This document shows, one piece after another, positions 14,324 through 20,812 of a stretch of DNA of 20,812 nucleotides. The notes beneath the pieces were generated by a model, which saw nothing but the letters and a program-made list of their open reading frames with translations, searched no databases and was not told the origin of the DNA. Source of the DNA: Pelagilacustribacter sp045567335 (lineage in GTDB: Bacteria > Pseudomonadota > Alphaproteobacteria > Pelagibacterales > Pelagibacteraceae). The DNA is taken from the NCBI GenBank assembly GCA_045567335.1, contig JBJLCZ010000010.1, positions 1 through 20,812 on the forward strand, read 5' to 3'. A program made the translations under genes and the position numbers. Every line of letters begins with the position of its first letter. The first letter of the stretch is position 1.

Positions 14324-14513
14324 ATTTTTTTTTTATTTTACTTTCTATTATCTTTGATAGTTTAGCTACCATCTCAGATATTTTTAATTTTCCGGTGTCC
14401 ACAATTATCGCATCAGGGCTTTTCAGTAAAGGGCTATTCTTCCTTGAAACATCTCTTAAATTCCTTATTTTTAGGGATTTTTTGACATCTAATAGTTTAA
14501 TTTTCTTATTATG
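14313..14513 (-). pseudogene. cmk: Out-of-frame C-terminal third of cytidylate kinase
   Basis: Reading the minus strand from 14513 to TGA at 14315-14313, one base shifted from the upstream cmk frame, gives the missing Cmk end: KIRNLRDVSRKNSPLLKSPD followed by AIIVDTGKLKISEMVAKLSK. These match the family's RDxxDxxRxxSPLxxAxDAxxIDT block and last helix. Removing one A from the A8 run (14514-14521) restores a single 222-aa protein, the normal Cmk length, with an 11-nt overlap into rpsA. Preservation of sense through about 65 codons argues that this is not an old pseudogene. Confidence 0.85.
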
Positions 14514-14976
14514 TTTTTTTTAATTCACTAAATCTCCTTTTAGCAGCTGTATTTAAATTACATTTAAAAAAGAATTTTATATCAGCTTTAGGCAATATAA
14601 CGGTACCTATATCTCTTCCTTCGATACAAACTTTGTTGTATTTTTTTGCAAACTGTTTTTGAAACAACTTTAAAATATTTCTGATATTTCGTTCTTTCGC
14701 TATTATCGAAGTATGTTCAGATATTTCTGGCGTATGTAGATTTATTTTTTTTAATTTACTTAATTTAAATTTAATAAACAATTTTTTAAGAAATTTAATC
14801 TTATTTTTTGGTTTATATTTTAATAATTGATAACTAGCATAACGATAAATCAATCCGGATGAGAGAAATTTTAAATTATATTTTTTTGAAATAATTTTTG
14901 CTCCAGTAGTTTTTCCACTAGCAGCTGAACCATCTGCAGCAATTAGTATTTTAAATTTCTTATCTAATTTTAACAT
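14509..14976 (-). CDS. cmk: Cytidylate kinase, N-terminal two thirds, cut short by a frameshift
   Basis: Cytidylate kinase phosphorylates CMP and dCMP with ATP. The P-loop DGSAASGKTTGAK, the SSGLIYRYAS segment (usually TGALYRA) and EGRDIGTVILPKADIKFFF are clear and expected for the first two thirds of Cmk. The frame then hits TAA at 14511-14509 just after AAKRRFSELKK, leaving 155 aa where the family has about 220. The rest is intact in the next frame after a run of eight A on the coding strand (14521-14514). Start is probably ATG at 14976; GTG at 14982 is an alternative. It overlaps aroA by 17 nt. The break may be an indel error, a true mutation, or be bypassed by slippage. Confidence 0.85.
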   Translation of the reverse strand: MLKLDKKFKILIAADGSAASGKTTGAKIISKKYNLKFLSSGLIYRYASYQLLKYKPKNKIKFLKKLFIKFKLSKLKKINLHTPEISEHTSIIAKERNIRNILKLFQKQFAKKYNKVCIEGRDIGTVILPKADIKFFFKCNLNTAAKRRFSELKKT

Positions 14977-16309
14977 GTCCACCTAACGATTTTATTATTT
15001 TTAGAAACGACGGTGAAGAAGTGTAAACTGTTTCAAAATTTTTTATCTTTATCTTAACACCAGTAAGCAGGGCAAATATTATTGCGCTCATACATATCCT
15101 ATGATCGCCTAAATTTGGAATAGTAATAACTTTTTTTGTTAAATTTATTTTTTTCACTCCAAAAACTTGCATTTCATCACTACTAGATTTGCATTTAATA
15201 TTTGCTTTTTGTAAAATTTTTTTTATTTCTTCGATCCTATTGCTTTCTTTGTTGGCAAGATCTTTGATACCTTTAAAAATAGATGTTCCAGGAATTAAAG
15301 AAGATACAATAAATAAAATTGGATATTCATCTGTAGTAGAGGGATAAAATTTAGCACTTGCTTTTATAGGTTTTAATTTACTACTTTTAACATGTATATC
15401 TCCAATAGGTTCATCATTAATTGTTTTTTTATTTTTAAAATTTATTTTTGCACCATGTTTTTTTAGCAAATTGTAGAATCCTATCCTCCTTTCATTTAAT
15501 CCAACATTTTTAATAATTAAATTAGATCTTTTTTTCATCAGAGTTAAAGCGGTAAAAAATGCTGCAGAACTCGGATCAGCAGGTATGATAGAATTTAACG
15601 GTTTAAGATATTTTTTTCCATTTATTTTAATAATATTCTGTTTTTTTTTATTTTTTTTTATTTCAATAACTTTATTTGATCTAGATAGCATATTTTCTGT
15701 AGCATTCCTGCTTTTAGCTTCTTCAACAATTTCTGTAGTTCCATATGAATTTAGTCCAGCTAAAATTGTTGCACTTTTCAATTGAGCAGACACACCAGCT
15801 TTGTAATTTATTCCAATTGGCATTTCAGAGGAAACAAGAGTTATTGGCAAATTTTTTTTATTTTTAGGATAAAAAGAAGTTCCAAATTTAACCATTATGT
15901 CAAAAAGTTTTGACATATTTCTTTTTTTTAGTGAATTGTCGCCAGTTATTTTGACGTTAATATTTGGATTCGTTGAAAGTATACCAATTAATAATCTTGT
16001 AACAGTTCCTGAGTTTCCACAATTTAAGATGGTGTTATTTTTAGCAATAAAACTCCCTAGGCCCTTGCCGTAAATTAAATATTCTTTCTTACCAGATTTA
16101 ATAATTTTTACTCCAAGTTTTTGTAAACAACTTATGCATGAAAAAACATCTTCAGATTCTAAAACATTTTTAACCTTAGATAAGTTGTGGCTAATTGCTC
16201 CAATTAAAAATGACCGTATAGAAATAGACTTATCTGAATCTACATTAATAGTTTTCTTAAAATCTTTTATTTGATCTTGTGCTGTAACTGTGAGTGCCTT
16301 TTTGATCAT
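14960..16309 (-). CDS. aroA: 3-phosphoshikimate 1-carboxyvinyltransferase (EPSP synthase)
   Basis: A 449-aa EPSP synthase, the sixth step of the shikimate pathway, joining shikimate 3-phosphate and PEP. Seen: SDKSISIR (25-32; usually GDKSISHR) with K27, GNSGTVTRLL (98-107), TGDNSLKKRNM (122-132), SAQLKSATILAGL (174-186), ADPSSAAF (244-251), TDEYP (326-330), NKESNR (353-358; usually VKESDR) and GDHRICMS (401-408). SRNATENML (200-208) replaces SRDHTERML. The His-to-Ile change in KSISHR is, as I recall, shared with SAR11 enzymes. ATG at 16309 directly follows the lptB stop. Position before cmk-rpsA is the classical alphaproteobacterial order. It feeds chorismate towards the downstream trp genes. 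Confidence 0.88.
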   Translation of the reverse strand: MIKKALTVTAQDQIKDFKKTINVDSDKSISIRSFLIGAISHNLSKVKNVLESEDVFSCISCLQKLGVKIIKSGKKEYLIYGKGLGSFIAKNNTILNCGNSGTVTRLLIGILSTNPNINVKITGDNSLKKRNMSKLFDIMVKFGTSFYPKNKKNLPITLVSSEMPIGINYKAGVSAQLKSATILAGLNSYGTTEIVEEAKSRNATENMLSRSNKVIEIKKNKKKQNIIKINGKKYLKPLNSIIPADPSSAAFFTALTLMKKRSNLIIKNVGLNERRIGFYNLLKKHGAKINFKNKKTINDEPIGDIHVKSSKLKPIKASAKFYPSTTDEYPILFIVSSLIPGTSIFKGIKDLANKESNRIEEIKKILQKANIKCKSSSDEMQVFGVKKINLTKKVITIPNLGDHRICMSAIIFALLTGVKIKIKNFETVYTSSPSFLKIIKSLGGHVKIR

Positions 16310-17077
16310 CTATTTGTTGTTAAAAGAAGATCCAAAATATAGAGCTTTAGCCTTTGTAGAATTTAATATTTGAGACGGTGTTCCTTCAGCAATAATTTTA
16401 TTTTCCCCTAACAACATTATTTTGTCAGCTATGTCAAAAATATTTTTAACGTTATGCTCTGTCACCATAATTGCTTTATTTTTATGCGCTTGAAGTTTTA
16501 AAATATACTTAGTTACTTCTTCGCTTGTAATTGGATCTAATGATGAACATGGCTCATCCATTAATATTACATCTGGATCTGTTATCATTACTCTAGCAAT
16601 TGAAACTCTTTTTTGTTGTCCGCCAGATAAGTTTTCACACTTTAAATTTTTAATTTGCGTTAAATTGAATTCAATTAAAAGTTTTTCTACTAAAGCTCGT
16701 CTTTTTTGTTCATCCTTTATAGTAAGTTGTGTGACACCATATAAATTATCATAAATTGACAAAGAACCAAAAAGACTATTATTCTGAGTTAGGTAACTAA
16801 TTCCATATTTACTTCTTTCGTGAATTGGCTTTTCAGTAATTTCTTTAGAATTTACAAAAATTCTACCACTATCAATACTATGCAAACCTAAAATTGAGTT
16901 GAATAGTGTGCTCTTACCTGCGCCATTGGGCCCAAGTAAACCTAATATTTGACCAGGCATTAATTTTAAATCAATTTTTTCTAAAATTGTTCTTCCATCG
17001 AAAGTTTTTGTTAAACCTCTTACCTCTAGAGAGGGTTTTGAGCTTTTAAATTTAACTATTCTGAATCCTTTTTTCAT
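16310..17077 (-). CDS. lptB: LPS export ABC transporter ATPase LptB
   Basis: A 255-aa ABC ATPase. LptB powers LptFG to pull lipopolysaccharide from the inner membrane onto the Lpt bridge. Walker A GPNGAGKST (49-57), Q-loop YLTQNNSLFGSLSIYDN (Q98), signature LSGGQQKR (150-157), Walker B VILMDEP (170-176), D-loop SSLDPI and switch histidine H208 are all present. The Q-loop text is of LptB type (usually YLPQExSIFRKLSVxxN), which with lptC next door decides the call over branched-chain amino acid ATPases. About 15 basic residues precede the domain. ATG at 17077 overlaps the lptC stop as ATGA. No break in conserved residues. Confidence 0.9.
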   Translation of the reverse strand: MKKGFRIVKFKSSKPSLEVRGLTKTFDGRTILEKIDLKLMPGQILGLLGPNGAGKSTLFNSILGLHSIDSGRIFVNSKEITEKPIHERSKYGISYLTQNNSLFGSLSIYDNLYGVTQLTIKDEQKRRALVEKLLIEFNLTQIKNLKCENLSGGQQKRVSIARVMITDPDVILMDEPCSSLDPITSEEVTKYILKLQAHKNKAIMVTEHNVKNIFDIADKIMLLGENKIIAEGTPSQILNSTKAKALYFGSSFNNK

Positions 17078-17679
17078 TTTTTTTTATTATTTAGTTTTAC
17101 GTTTATTTGTTCATCACTAAACATAGATATGTCTAAAGTTTTTTTATTTATATCAAATTCTAAATTATCAGCTTTTAAGACTCCTTGTACACCCTCTGAT
17201 TTAACATTTCCATAAATACTTAATGAACCCTTACTATTAAAATAGTCAAGGTTGTCAGCAAATAGATAATTATTTTCGTAGATTGCCTTAACGTTTTCTC
17301 TAAACTCCATATCATTTGTTACATTATTATAAGTTCCTGTATCAGAAGTAACATATAAAATAGTTCCATCTTTAAAATAAAAAGTAGTGTTCATTATATC
17401 CATATTAATTAGTTCTGGTTTATCAATTGTAAATTCTGCTTTCTCTGATTTTATTAAATATCTATTTCCATTTAAATCTACACCTTTATATTCTACTTTT
17501 TCAAAACTATTAACCTTAGGATCTCTAGTTTTATTTGCTTCAACTACTTGTTTTTTATTCTCTTCTATTTCTTTTACGACTGGTTGATTATTAGGCTTAT
17601 AAGTTAAAAAGATTAATGTAATTGCTATTAAAAATATAAAAAGTTGAATTAAAAATATTTTTTTTTTTCGAGTCGTCAC
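17074..17679 (-). CDS. lptC: LPS export periplasmic protein LptC
   Basis: A 201-aa bitopic protein: basic start (TTRKKK), one membrane helix (about 8-26), a polar linker, then a beta-rich periplasmic domain with repeating strands typical of the LptC/OstA fold (VEYKGVDLNGNRYLIKSEKA, about 62-81, is the family's entry motif). LptC links the LptBFG pump to the periplasmic bridge. Start is GTG at 17679, overlapping the kdsD stop as GTGA; no in-frame ATG lies before the membrane helix. In E. coli and many alphaproteobacteria lptA stands between lptC and lptB, but here they overlap directly and lptA is absent. Confidence 0.82.
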   Translation of the reverse strand: MTTRKKKIFLIQLFIFLIAITLIFLTYKPNNQPVVKEIEENKKQVVEANKTRDPKVNSFEKVEYKGVDLNGNRYLIKSEKAEFTIDKPELINMDIMNTTFYFKDGTILYVTSDTGTYNNVTNDMEFRENVKAIYENNYLFADNLDYFNSKGSLSIYGNVKSEGVQGVLKADNLEFDINKKTLDISMFSDEQINVKLNNKKK

Positions 17680-18656
17680 TTTATTCCAAGTTTCAATAAT
17701 GAGTGAATATGAACAATGCCTTTTAATTTAAAAGAATTTTGTTTTTTGTTTTTTATTTCATCAGCAACTAACAAGCTTGTAATTTTTTTTTCATTCATTA
17801 CACCTAAAGCTTTAGAAGCAGAAGTATTTTCAGTAACAAATATTGGTTTAGTGCTCATAAATTTTTCAATTTTATCATTTTTAGAATAATCTTTAATCCC
17901 TCTTCTTGCATCTCCGTCAGTTAGTATTCCCTTCACAAGATTATTCTTAGTGATTACAACAATACCTAATTTTTTTTTATTTATTTCTTTGACAGCTTCA
18001 AAAATATTATTTTTTATATTTATTTTAGGTAATTTCTTACCTTTAATCATAATATCTTTTACCATTAATAATGTTTGACCAATACTTCCGCCTGGATGCC
18101 AAAGTTTAAATTTATCTTTTGAAAAATTTATTTTATTCATAAGAGCTATTGCCAAACAGTCACCAAATAATAATGTTATGCTTGTGGAAGTTGTAGGAAC
18201 CATTCTTGTTGGATCAGCCTCAATAACCTCTGGTAATAAAATCTTAATATCGCTAGCTTTAATTAATATGCTATCACTTTTAGATGCAACACCAATCACT
18301 TTAATATTAAATCTATTTGCATACTTTAACATGTTCATTATTTCAGATGTATTACCCGAATAGGAAAAAACTAAAAGAATATCTCTTTTGTCTATTTGCC
18401 CTAAGTCTCCATGATTAGCCTCTCCAGGATTTAAGAAAAATGAAGAGATGCCAACCGAAGAAAGTGTTGCTGAAACTTTTCTTGCAATTAGTCCGCTTTT
18501 TCCAATACCAGCACAAATTACTTTGCCCTTGCAATTAGCTATTAGATCTACAGCTTTTACAAAAGTTTTATTAAAAACTTTATTGATTTTTTTAAGTTCT
18601 AAAATTTGTGTCTTTGCTGCTTTTTTGGCAATCTTTATATAATTGTTTTTTCTCAT
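17676..18656 (-). CDS. kdsD: Arabinose 5-phosphate isomerase (KdsD/KpsF family)
   Basis: A 326-aa sugar isomerase converting ribulose 5-phosphate to arabinose 5-phosphate, the first step to Kdo for LPS. An SIS domain (about 35-175) shows GIGKSGLIARK (50-60), NPGEANHGDLGQI (76-88) and SYSGNTSE (98-105), followed by HPGGSIGQ (187-194) and two CBS domains (about 198-326) thought to sense ligands. Length matches E. coli KdsD (328). ATG at 18656 shares one base with the rnd stop (TAATG). Next to lptC and lptB it makes an LPS module; kdsC, often adjacent, is not here. Confidence 0.9.
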   Translation of the reverse strand: MRKNNYIKIAKKAAKTQILELKKINKVFNKTFVKAVDLIANCKGKVICAGIGKSGLIARKVSATLSSVGISSFFLNPGEANHGDLGQIDKRDILLVFSYSGNTSEIMNMLKYANRFNIKVIGVASKSDSILIKASDIKILLPEVIEADPTRMVPTTSTSITLLFGDCLAIALMNKINFSKDKFKLWHPGGSIGQTLLMVKDIMIKGKKLPKINIKNNIFEAVKEINKKKLGIVVITKNNLVKGILTDGDARRGIKDYSKNDKIEKFMSTKPIFVTENTSASKALGVMNEKKITSLLVADEIKNKKQNSFKLKGIVHIHSLLKLGIK

Positions 18657-19279
18657 TAATGTTCAAAAATATCAAACTTGAAACCGTTTTGATCTAGTTC
18701 AGTTCTAGTATCTAAAAAATCTATACACTTTTTATATAAGTCTATTCTTTTTTCTCTTATTAGCATTTTTTCTAATTCATTTTTTATTTTATGTAAAAAA
18801 ATTACATCGTTAGCAGCATACTCAAGTTGTTTTTCTGAAAGATCATCAATATTTTTATTCCAATCACTACTACCTTGTCTTTTATCAAGGTTCTTATTAC
18901 AAAACTCTTGTACTAAATTTTTAAGTCCATGAGAATCCGTATATGTTCTGCAGATACGAGAAGCGATCTTAGTGCAGAAAATATTATTCATTTTACACCT
19001 CAAAAAATATTCAAGCGCACTTTTATCAAATCTTAGAAAGTGACCAATTTTTTGTATTTTTTTATCCTCTAAAACAGATACTAAGTTTGGAGCATCATAT
19101 TTATCTCTGTTTGGTTGAATGATACAAACTTCTCCGTTCTCTCCACAAATTTGAATTAAACTGAGTTTATCTCTTTCTGGAATTTGCAATCCTGTTGCTT
19201 CGACGTCAATAGCTATACTGCTTTTAAATGATTTTGCAATTTCGGAACTAATGTCCCCTTGAAACTTTATTATTTTCAT
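18656..19279 (-). CDS. rnd: Short RNase D-type 3'-5' exoribonuclease
   Basis: A 207-aa DEDDy exonuclease. The four motifs are clear: IDVEATGL (D25, E27), GHFLRFD (D85), and YAANDVIFL (Y154, D158). RNase D trims 3' ends of tRNA precursors and other stable RNAs. Only the catalytic domain is present; the HRDC domains of E. coli RNase D (375 aa) are missing, which is usual for the short alphaproteobacterial form. ATG at 19279 is separated by 18 bp from the divergent NDUFA9-like gene. It is the first gene of the fourteen-gene minus-strand cluster, so its promoter must lie in the 18-bp gap or inside the divergent gene. Confidence 0.85.
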   Translation of the reverse strand: MKIIKFQGDISSEIAKSFKSSIAIDVEATGLQIPERDKLSLIQICGENGEVCIIQPNRDKYDAPNLVSVLEDKKIQKIGHFLRFDKSALEYFLRCKMNNIFCTKIASRICRTYTDSHGLKNLVQEFCNKNLDKRQGSSDWNKNIDDLSEKQLEYAANDVIFLHKIKNELEKMLIREKRIDLYKKCIDFLDTRTELDQNGFKFDIFEH

Positions 19280-19297
19280 ATAACTATCTTCAATACC

Positions 19298-20245
19298 ATG
19301 AACAAATACCCAATAGCAACAATCCTTGGTGGTGGTGGTTTTTTAGGAAAATATTTAGCCAGGAATATGGCAAAAAAAAACTATAGATGCTTTATCACTA
19401 CGAGAAATCCTTTTCAAAAGGGGTATTTGAAGACTCAAGCTCCTCCAGGAGCTATAGAATTAATAGAGTGGGACCTAAATAATTTAAACAACATTAAAGA
19501 GGCTATAAGTAATTCTGATATTGTTATTAATCTTATTGGAATACTTTACGAGACCAAAAAACAGAAATTTTCTAATATTCATTCAGATATACCAGACATA
19601 ATTTCGAAAATTTGTGAAGAAGCAAAAGTAAAAAAATTTATACATGTAAGTGCAATAGGAGCAAACGCAAACTCTAAATCTATTTATCAAAGAACTAAAT
19701 TTGAAGGAGAAGAGAAAGCTTTAAATAATTTTAAAAATACAATTATAATTAGACCAAGTGTTGTTTGTGGAACAGAAGATAATTTTACTAACTTATTTGC
19801 TAAATTAAGTTTTTTACCAATCATCCCAGTTTGTGGAATAGATTATAAATTTCAACCTATTCTCGTAACAGATGTTGTGAACGCAATAACTAAAGTTATA
19901 GACGTACAAAATAATGAAGGAAAAATTTATGAAATAGGAGGGCCTAAAACTATTAGTTTTGGAGAAATGGTCAAATCTATTTTAAGAACAATTAATAAAA
20001 AAAAACTTGTAATAAAAATGCCTATGCCAATTGCAAGAATACAAAGTAAATTTTTGAATTTATTACCTTTTCCGCCTATACTAACAGAGGATCAATGTAA
20101 TATTTTATCAGAGTCAGATAATATTGTTTCAGATAAATATTTAACTTTAAAAGATCTTGATATCGAACCTACAGATGTTGAAACAAAAATGAAGGATTGG
20201 TTATGGAGATTTAGAGATGGCGGTGAATTTGCAAAAAAAAATTAA
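19298..20245 (+). CDS. NDUFA9-like atypical short-chain dehydrogenase (complex I associated)
   Basis: A 315-aa NAD(P)-binding protein of the extended SDR group. The nucleotide loop GGGGFLG (11-17) follows the first strand, VSAIGAN and YQRTKFEGE give the tyrosine-lysine pair, and IIIRPSVVCG and the C-terminal LKDLDIEPT...DWLWRFRDGGEF match alphaproteobacterial proteins annotated as complex I NDUFA9 subunit family. The mitochondrial relative is a structural subunit that binds NADPH near the quinone site. I start it at ATG 19298 because the GxxGxxG loop then begins at residue 11; an upstream in-frame TTG at 19259 would lie inside the divergent rnd gene. An SMR-type transporter gene follows after 3 nt. 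Confidence 0.85.
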   Translation: MNKYPIATILGGGGFLGKYLARNMAKKNYRCFITTRNPFQKGYLKTQAPPGAIELIEWDLNNLNNIKEAISNSDIVINLIGILYETKKQKFSNIHSDIPDIISKICEEAKVKKFIHVSAIGANANSKSIYQRTKFEGEEKALNNFKNTIIIRPSVVCGTEDNFTNLFAKLSFLPIIPVCGIDYKFQPILVTDVVNAITKVIDVQNNEGKIYEIGGPKTISFGEMVKSILRTINKKKLVIKMPMPIARIQSKFLNLLPFPPILTEDQCNILSESDNIVSDKYLTLKDLDIEPTDVETKMKDWLWRFRDGGEFAKKN

Positions 20246-20248
20246 TTT

Positions 20249-20593
20249 ATGAAAAGTTTAAATTTATTATCAGCTTACTCTTTTTTAATAGTAGCAATTA
20301 TATTTGGAATTGCTTCAAATAGCTTTTTAAAAACCACTGATGGTTTTACAAAACTATCACCTACAATTTTTTCTATTTGCACAATTGTAATATGTATTTT
20401 TAGTCTTGCAAAAGCTATGACAGTAATTCCAGTCGGATTTACTTACGCAACTTATGGAGCTTTAACAATTACAGCAGTGACATTATTTGGAATATTTAAG
20501 TATAATCAAACTCCTAATCTTTATGGTACTGTTGGATTAATTTTAATTGTTTCAGGGGTTATACTTTTAAACCTTTTTGGTAAATTAAAATAA
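20249..20593 (+). CDS. SMR (EmrE-like) four-helix membrane transporter lacking the key glutamate
   Basis: A 114-aa protein with four hydrophobic helices (about 5-27, 36-55, 61-82, 88-110) and the SMR pattern: DGFTKLSP after helix 1 (EmrE: EGFTRLWP), IPVGFTYATYGAL (EmrE: IPTGIAYAIWSGV) and the end helix GLILIVSGVILLNLF. SMR proteins export cationic drugs, guanidinium or polyamines as dimers. Anchoring on the GFTKL motif places G20 where EmrE has E14, the residue that binds both proton and substrate, and helix 1 has no acidic residue at all. Tyr replaces W63. Either it carries something by another mechanism or works as a facilitator or hetero-subunit. The fold is clear; function is not. Confidence 0.78.
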   Translation: MKSLNLLSAYSFLIVAIIFGIASNSFLKTTDGFTKLSPTIFSICTIVICIFSLAKAMTVIPVGFTYATYGALTITAVTLFGIFKYNQTPNLYGTVGLILIVSGVILLNLFGKLK

Positions 20594-20594
20594 A

Positions 20595-20628
20595 CCCCTG
20601 ATTTTTTTTAAATCAAGGGCATTTAATT
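20595..20628. terminator. Hairpin terminator between convergent genes
   Basis: CCC-TGATTT (20596-20604) pairs with AAATCA and GGG (20610-20615, 20617-20619), leaving A20616 bulged and a T5 loop: nine pairs. Downstream on the plus strand is ATTTAATTT, and on the minus strand an A/T-rich stretch, so it may stop transcription from both the SMR gene and the converging right-edge gene. Confidence 0.6.
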
Positions 20629-20638
20629 TCTTTATAAA

Positions 20639-20812
20639 CTAATTATTTAAAGATGCTGCGATAGGCTCTTTATTTTTGCTAGCTCTTTTTTTAGCAATTT
20701 TTTTCTCGATACTAGCTATCTTCAGATCAATCTTTGATAGTTTTTTTTGTTTAGTGCTTATCTTATTTTTAAGCTTATTGATTGATTTTAGTATTCTCTT
20801 CTTCTTCTTTTC
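20639..20812 (-). CDS. C-terminus of a lysine-rich, probably coiled-coil protein (truncated)
   Basis: The last 57 codons of a minus-strand gene that enters from the right edge, ending TAG at 20641-20639. The peptide is about one third lysine with regularly spaced Ile and Leu (ILKSINKLKNKISTKQKKL; KIASIEKKIAKK), a heptad-like pattern that suggests a basic coiled coil, and ends in a short neutral tail (EPIAASLNN). No start codon lies in the window. The identity cannot be read; basic coiled tails occur on nucleic-acid-binding and ribosome-associated proteins. A hairpin terminator follows its stop. Confidence 0.55.
   Translation of the reverse strand, partial: EKKKKRILKSINKLKNKISTKQKKLSKIDLKIASIEKKIAKKRASKNKEPIAASLNN

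Noticed and set aside
13794..14357. 187-codon open frame on the plus strand opposite rpsA
   Set aside because: It is fully antisense to the conserved S1 repeats of rpsA; composition is that of a shadow frame and no domain is seen.
19259..19297. N-terminal extension of the NDUFA9-like protein from TTG 19259
   Set aside because: It would overlap the start of divergent rnd and put 13 extra residues before the nucleotide-binding loop that normally begins near residue 10.

Overview
The window is a very AT-rich, densely packed bacterial chromosome segment. The gene order rpsA-ihfB-pyrF-trpF-trpB-trpA-accD-folC with a neighbouring thioredoxin, the NDUFA9-like complex I protein, the short RNase D and the kdsD-lptC-lptB block all point to an alphaproteobacterium. 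Extreme compactness, A/T homopolymers and an EPSP synthase with KSISIR in place of KSISHR suggest a streamlined marine lineage of the SAR11/Pelagibacterales type or a similarly reduced relative. That placement is inference; no rRNA gene is present to settle it.

Left region (1-2321): the end of a plus-strand gene encoding an RGG/RD-rich tail with a perfect in-frame 60-bp tandem duplication, then a minus-strand run of a 51-aa two-helix membrane protein, a flavodoxin-fold NAD(P)H oxidoreductase, a three-helix membrane protein and an FAH-family hydrolase. A 127-bp divergent regulatory region (2322-2448) separates these from plus-strand genes: a 63-aa basic protein with a strong ribosome binding site, an RlmN-like radical SAM methyltransferase with an unusual cysteine motif, rmuC, a 30-aa ORF, exonuclease I (sbcB) and an atypical thioredoxin with a possible leaderless promoter.

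Central region (6724-19279): fourteen minus-strand genes with no gap above 3 nt, in transcription order rnd-kdsD-lptC-lptB-aroA-cmk-rpsA-ihfB-pyrF-trpF-trpB-trpA-accD-folC. They cover RNA processing, Kdo/LPS export, chorismate synthesis, nucleotide metabolism, translation, nucleoid structure, tryptophan synthesis, fatty acid synthesis and folate. cmk is interrupted by a one-base shift at an A8 run; its C-terminal third is intact in the next frame and runs into rpsA. lptA and kdsC are missing from their usual places.

Right region (19298-20812): an NDUFA9-like short-chain dehydrogenase, an SMR-type four-helix transporter lacking the usual membrane glutamate, a hairpin terminator, and the end of a lysine-rich coiled-coil protein on the opposite strand.

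The most interesting signal is that the trpF-trpB-trpA-accD-folC block keeps its ancestral alphaproteobacterial order and its core catalytic residues, yet all five proteins carry substitutions at normally invariant substrate-binding motifs. This could be collective repurposing of an operon in place or very fast lineage-wide drift. RlmN (CX7CX2C instead of CX3CX2C) and the SMR protein show the same kind of deviation outside the block.
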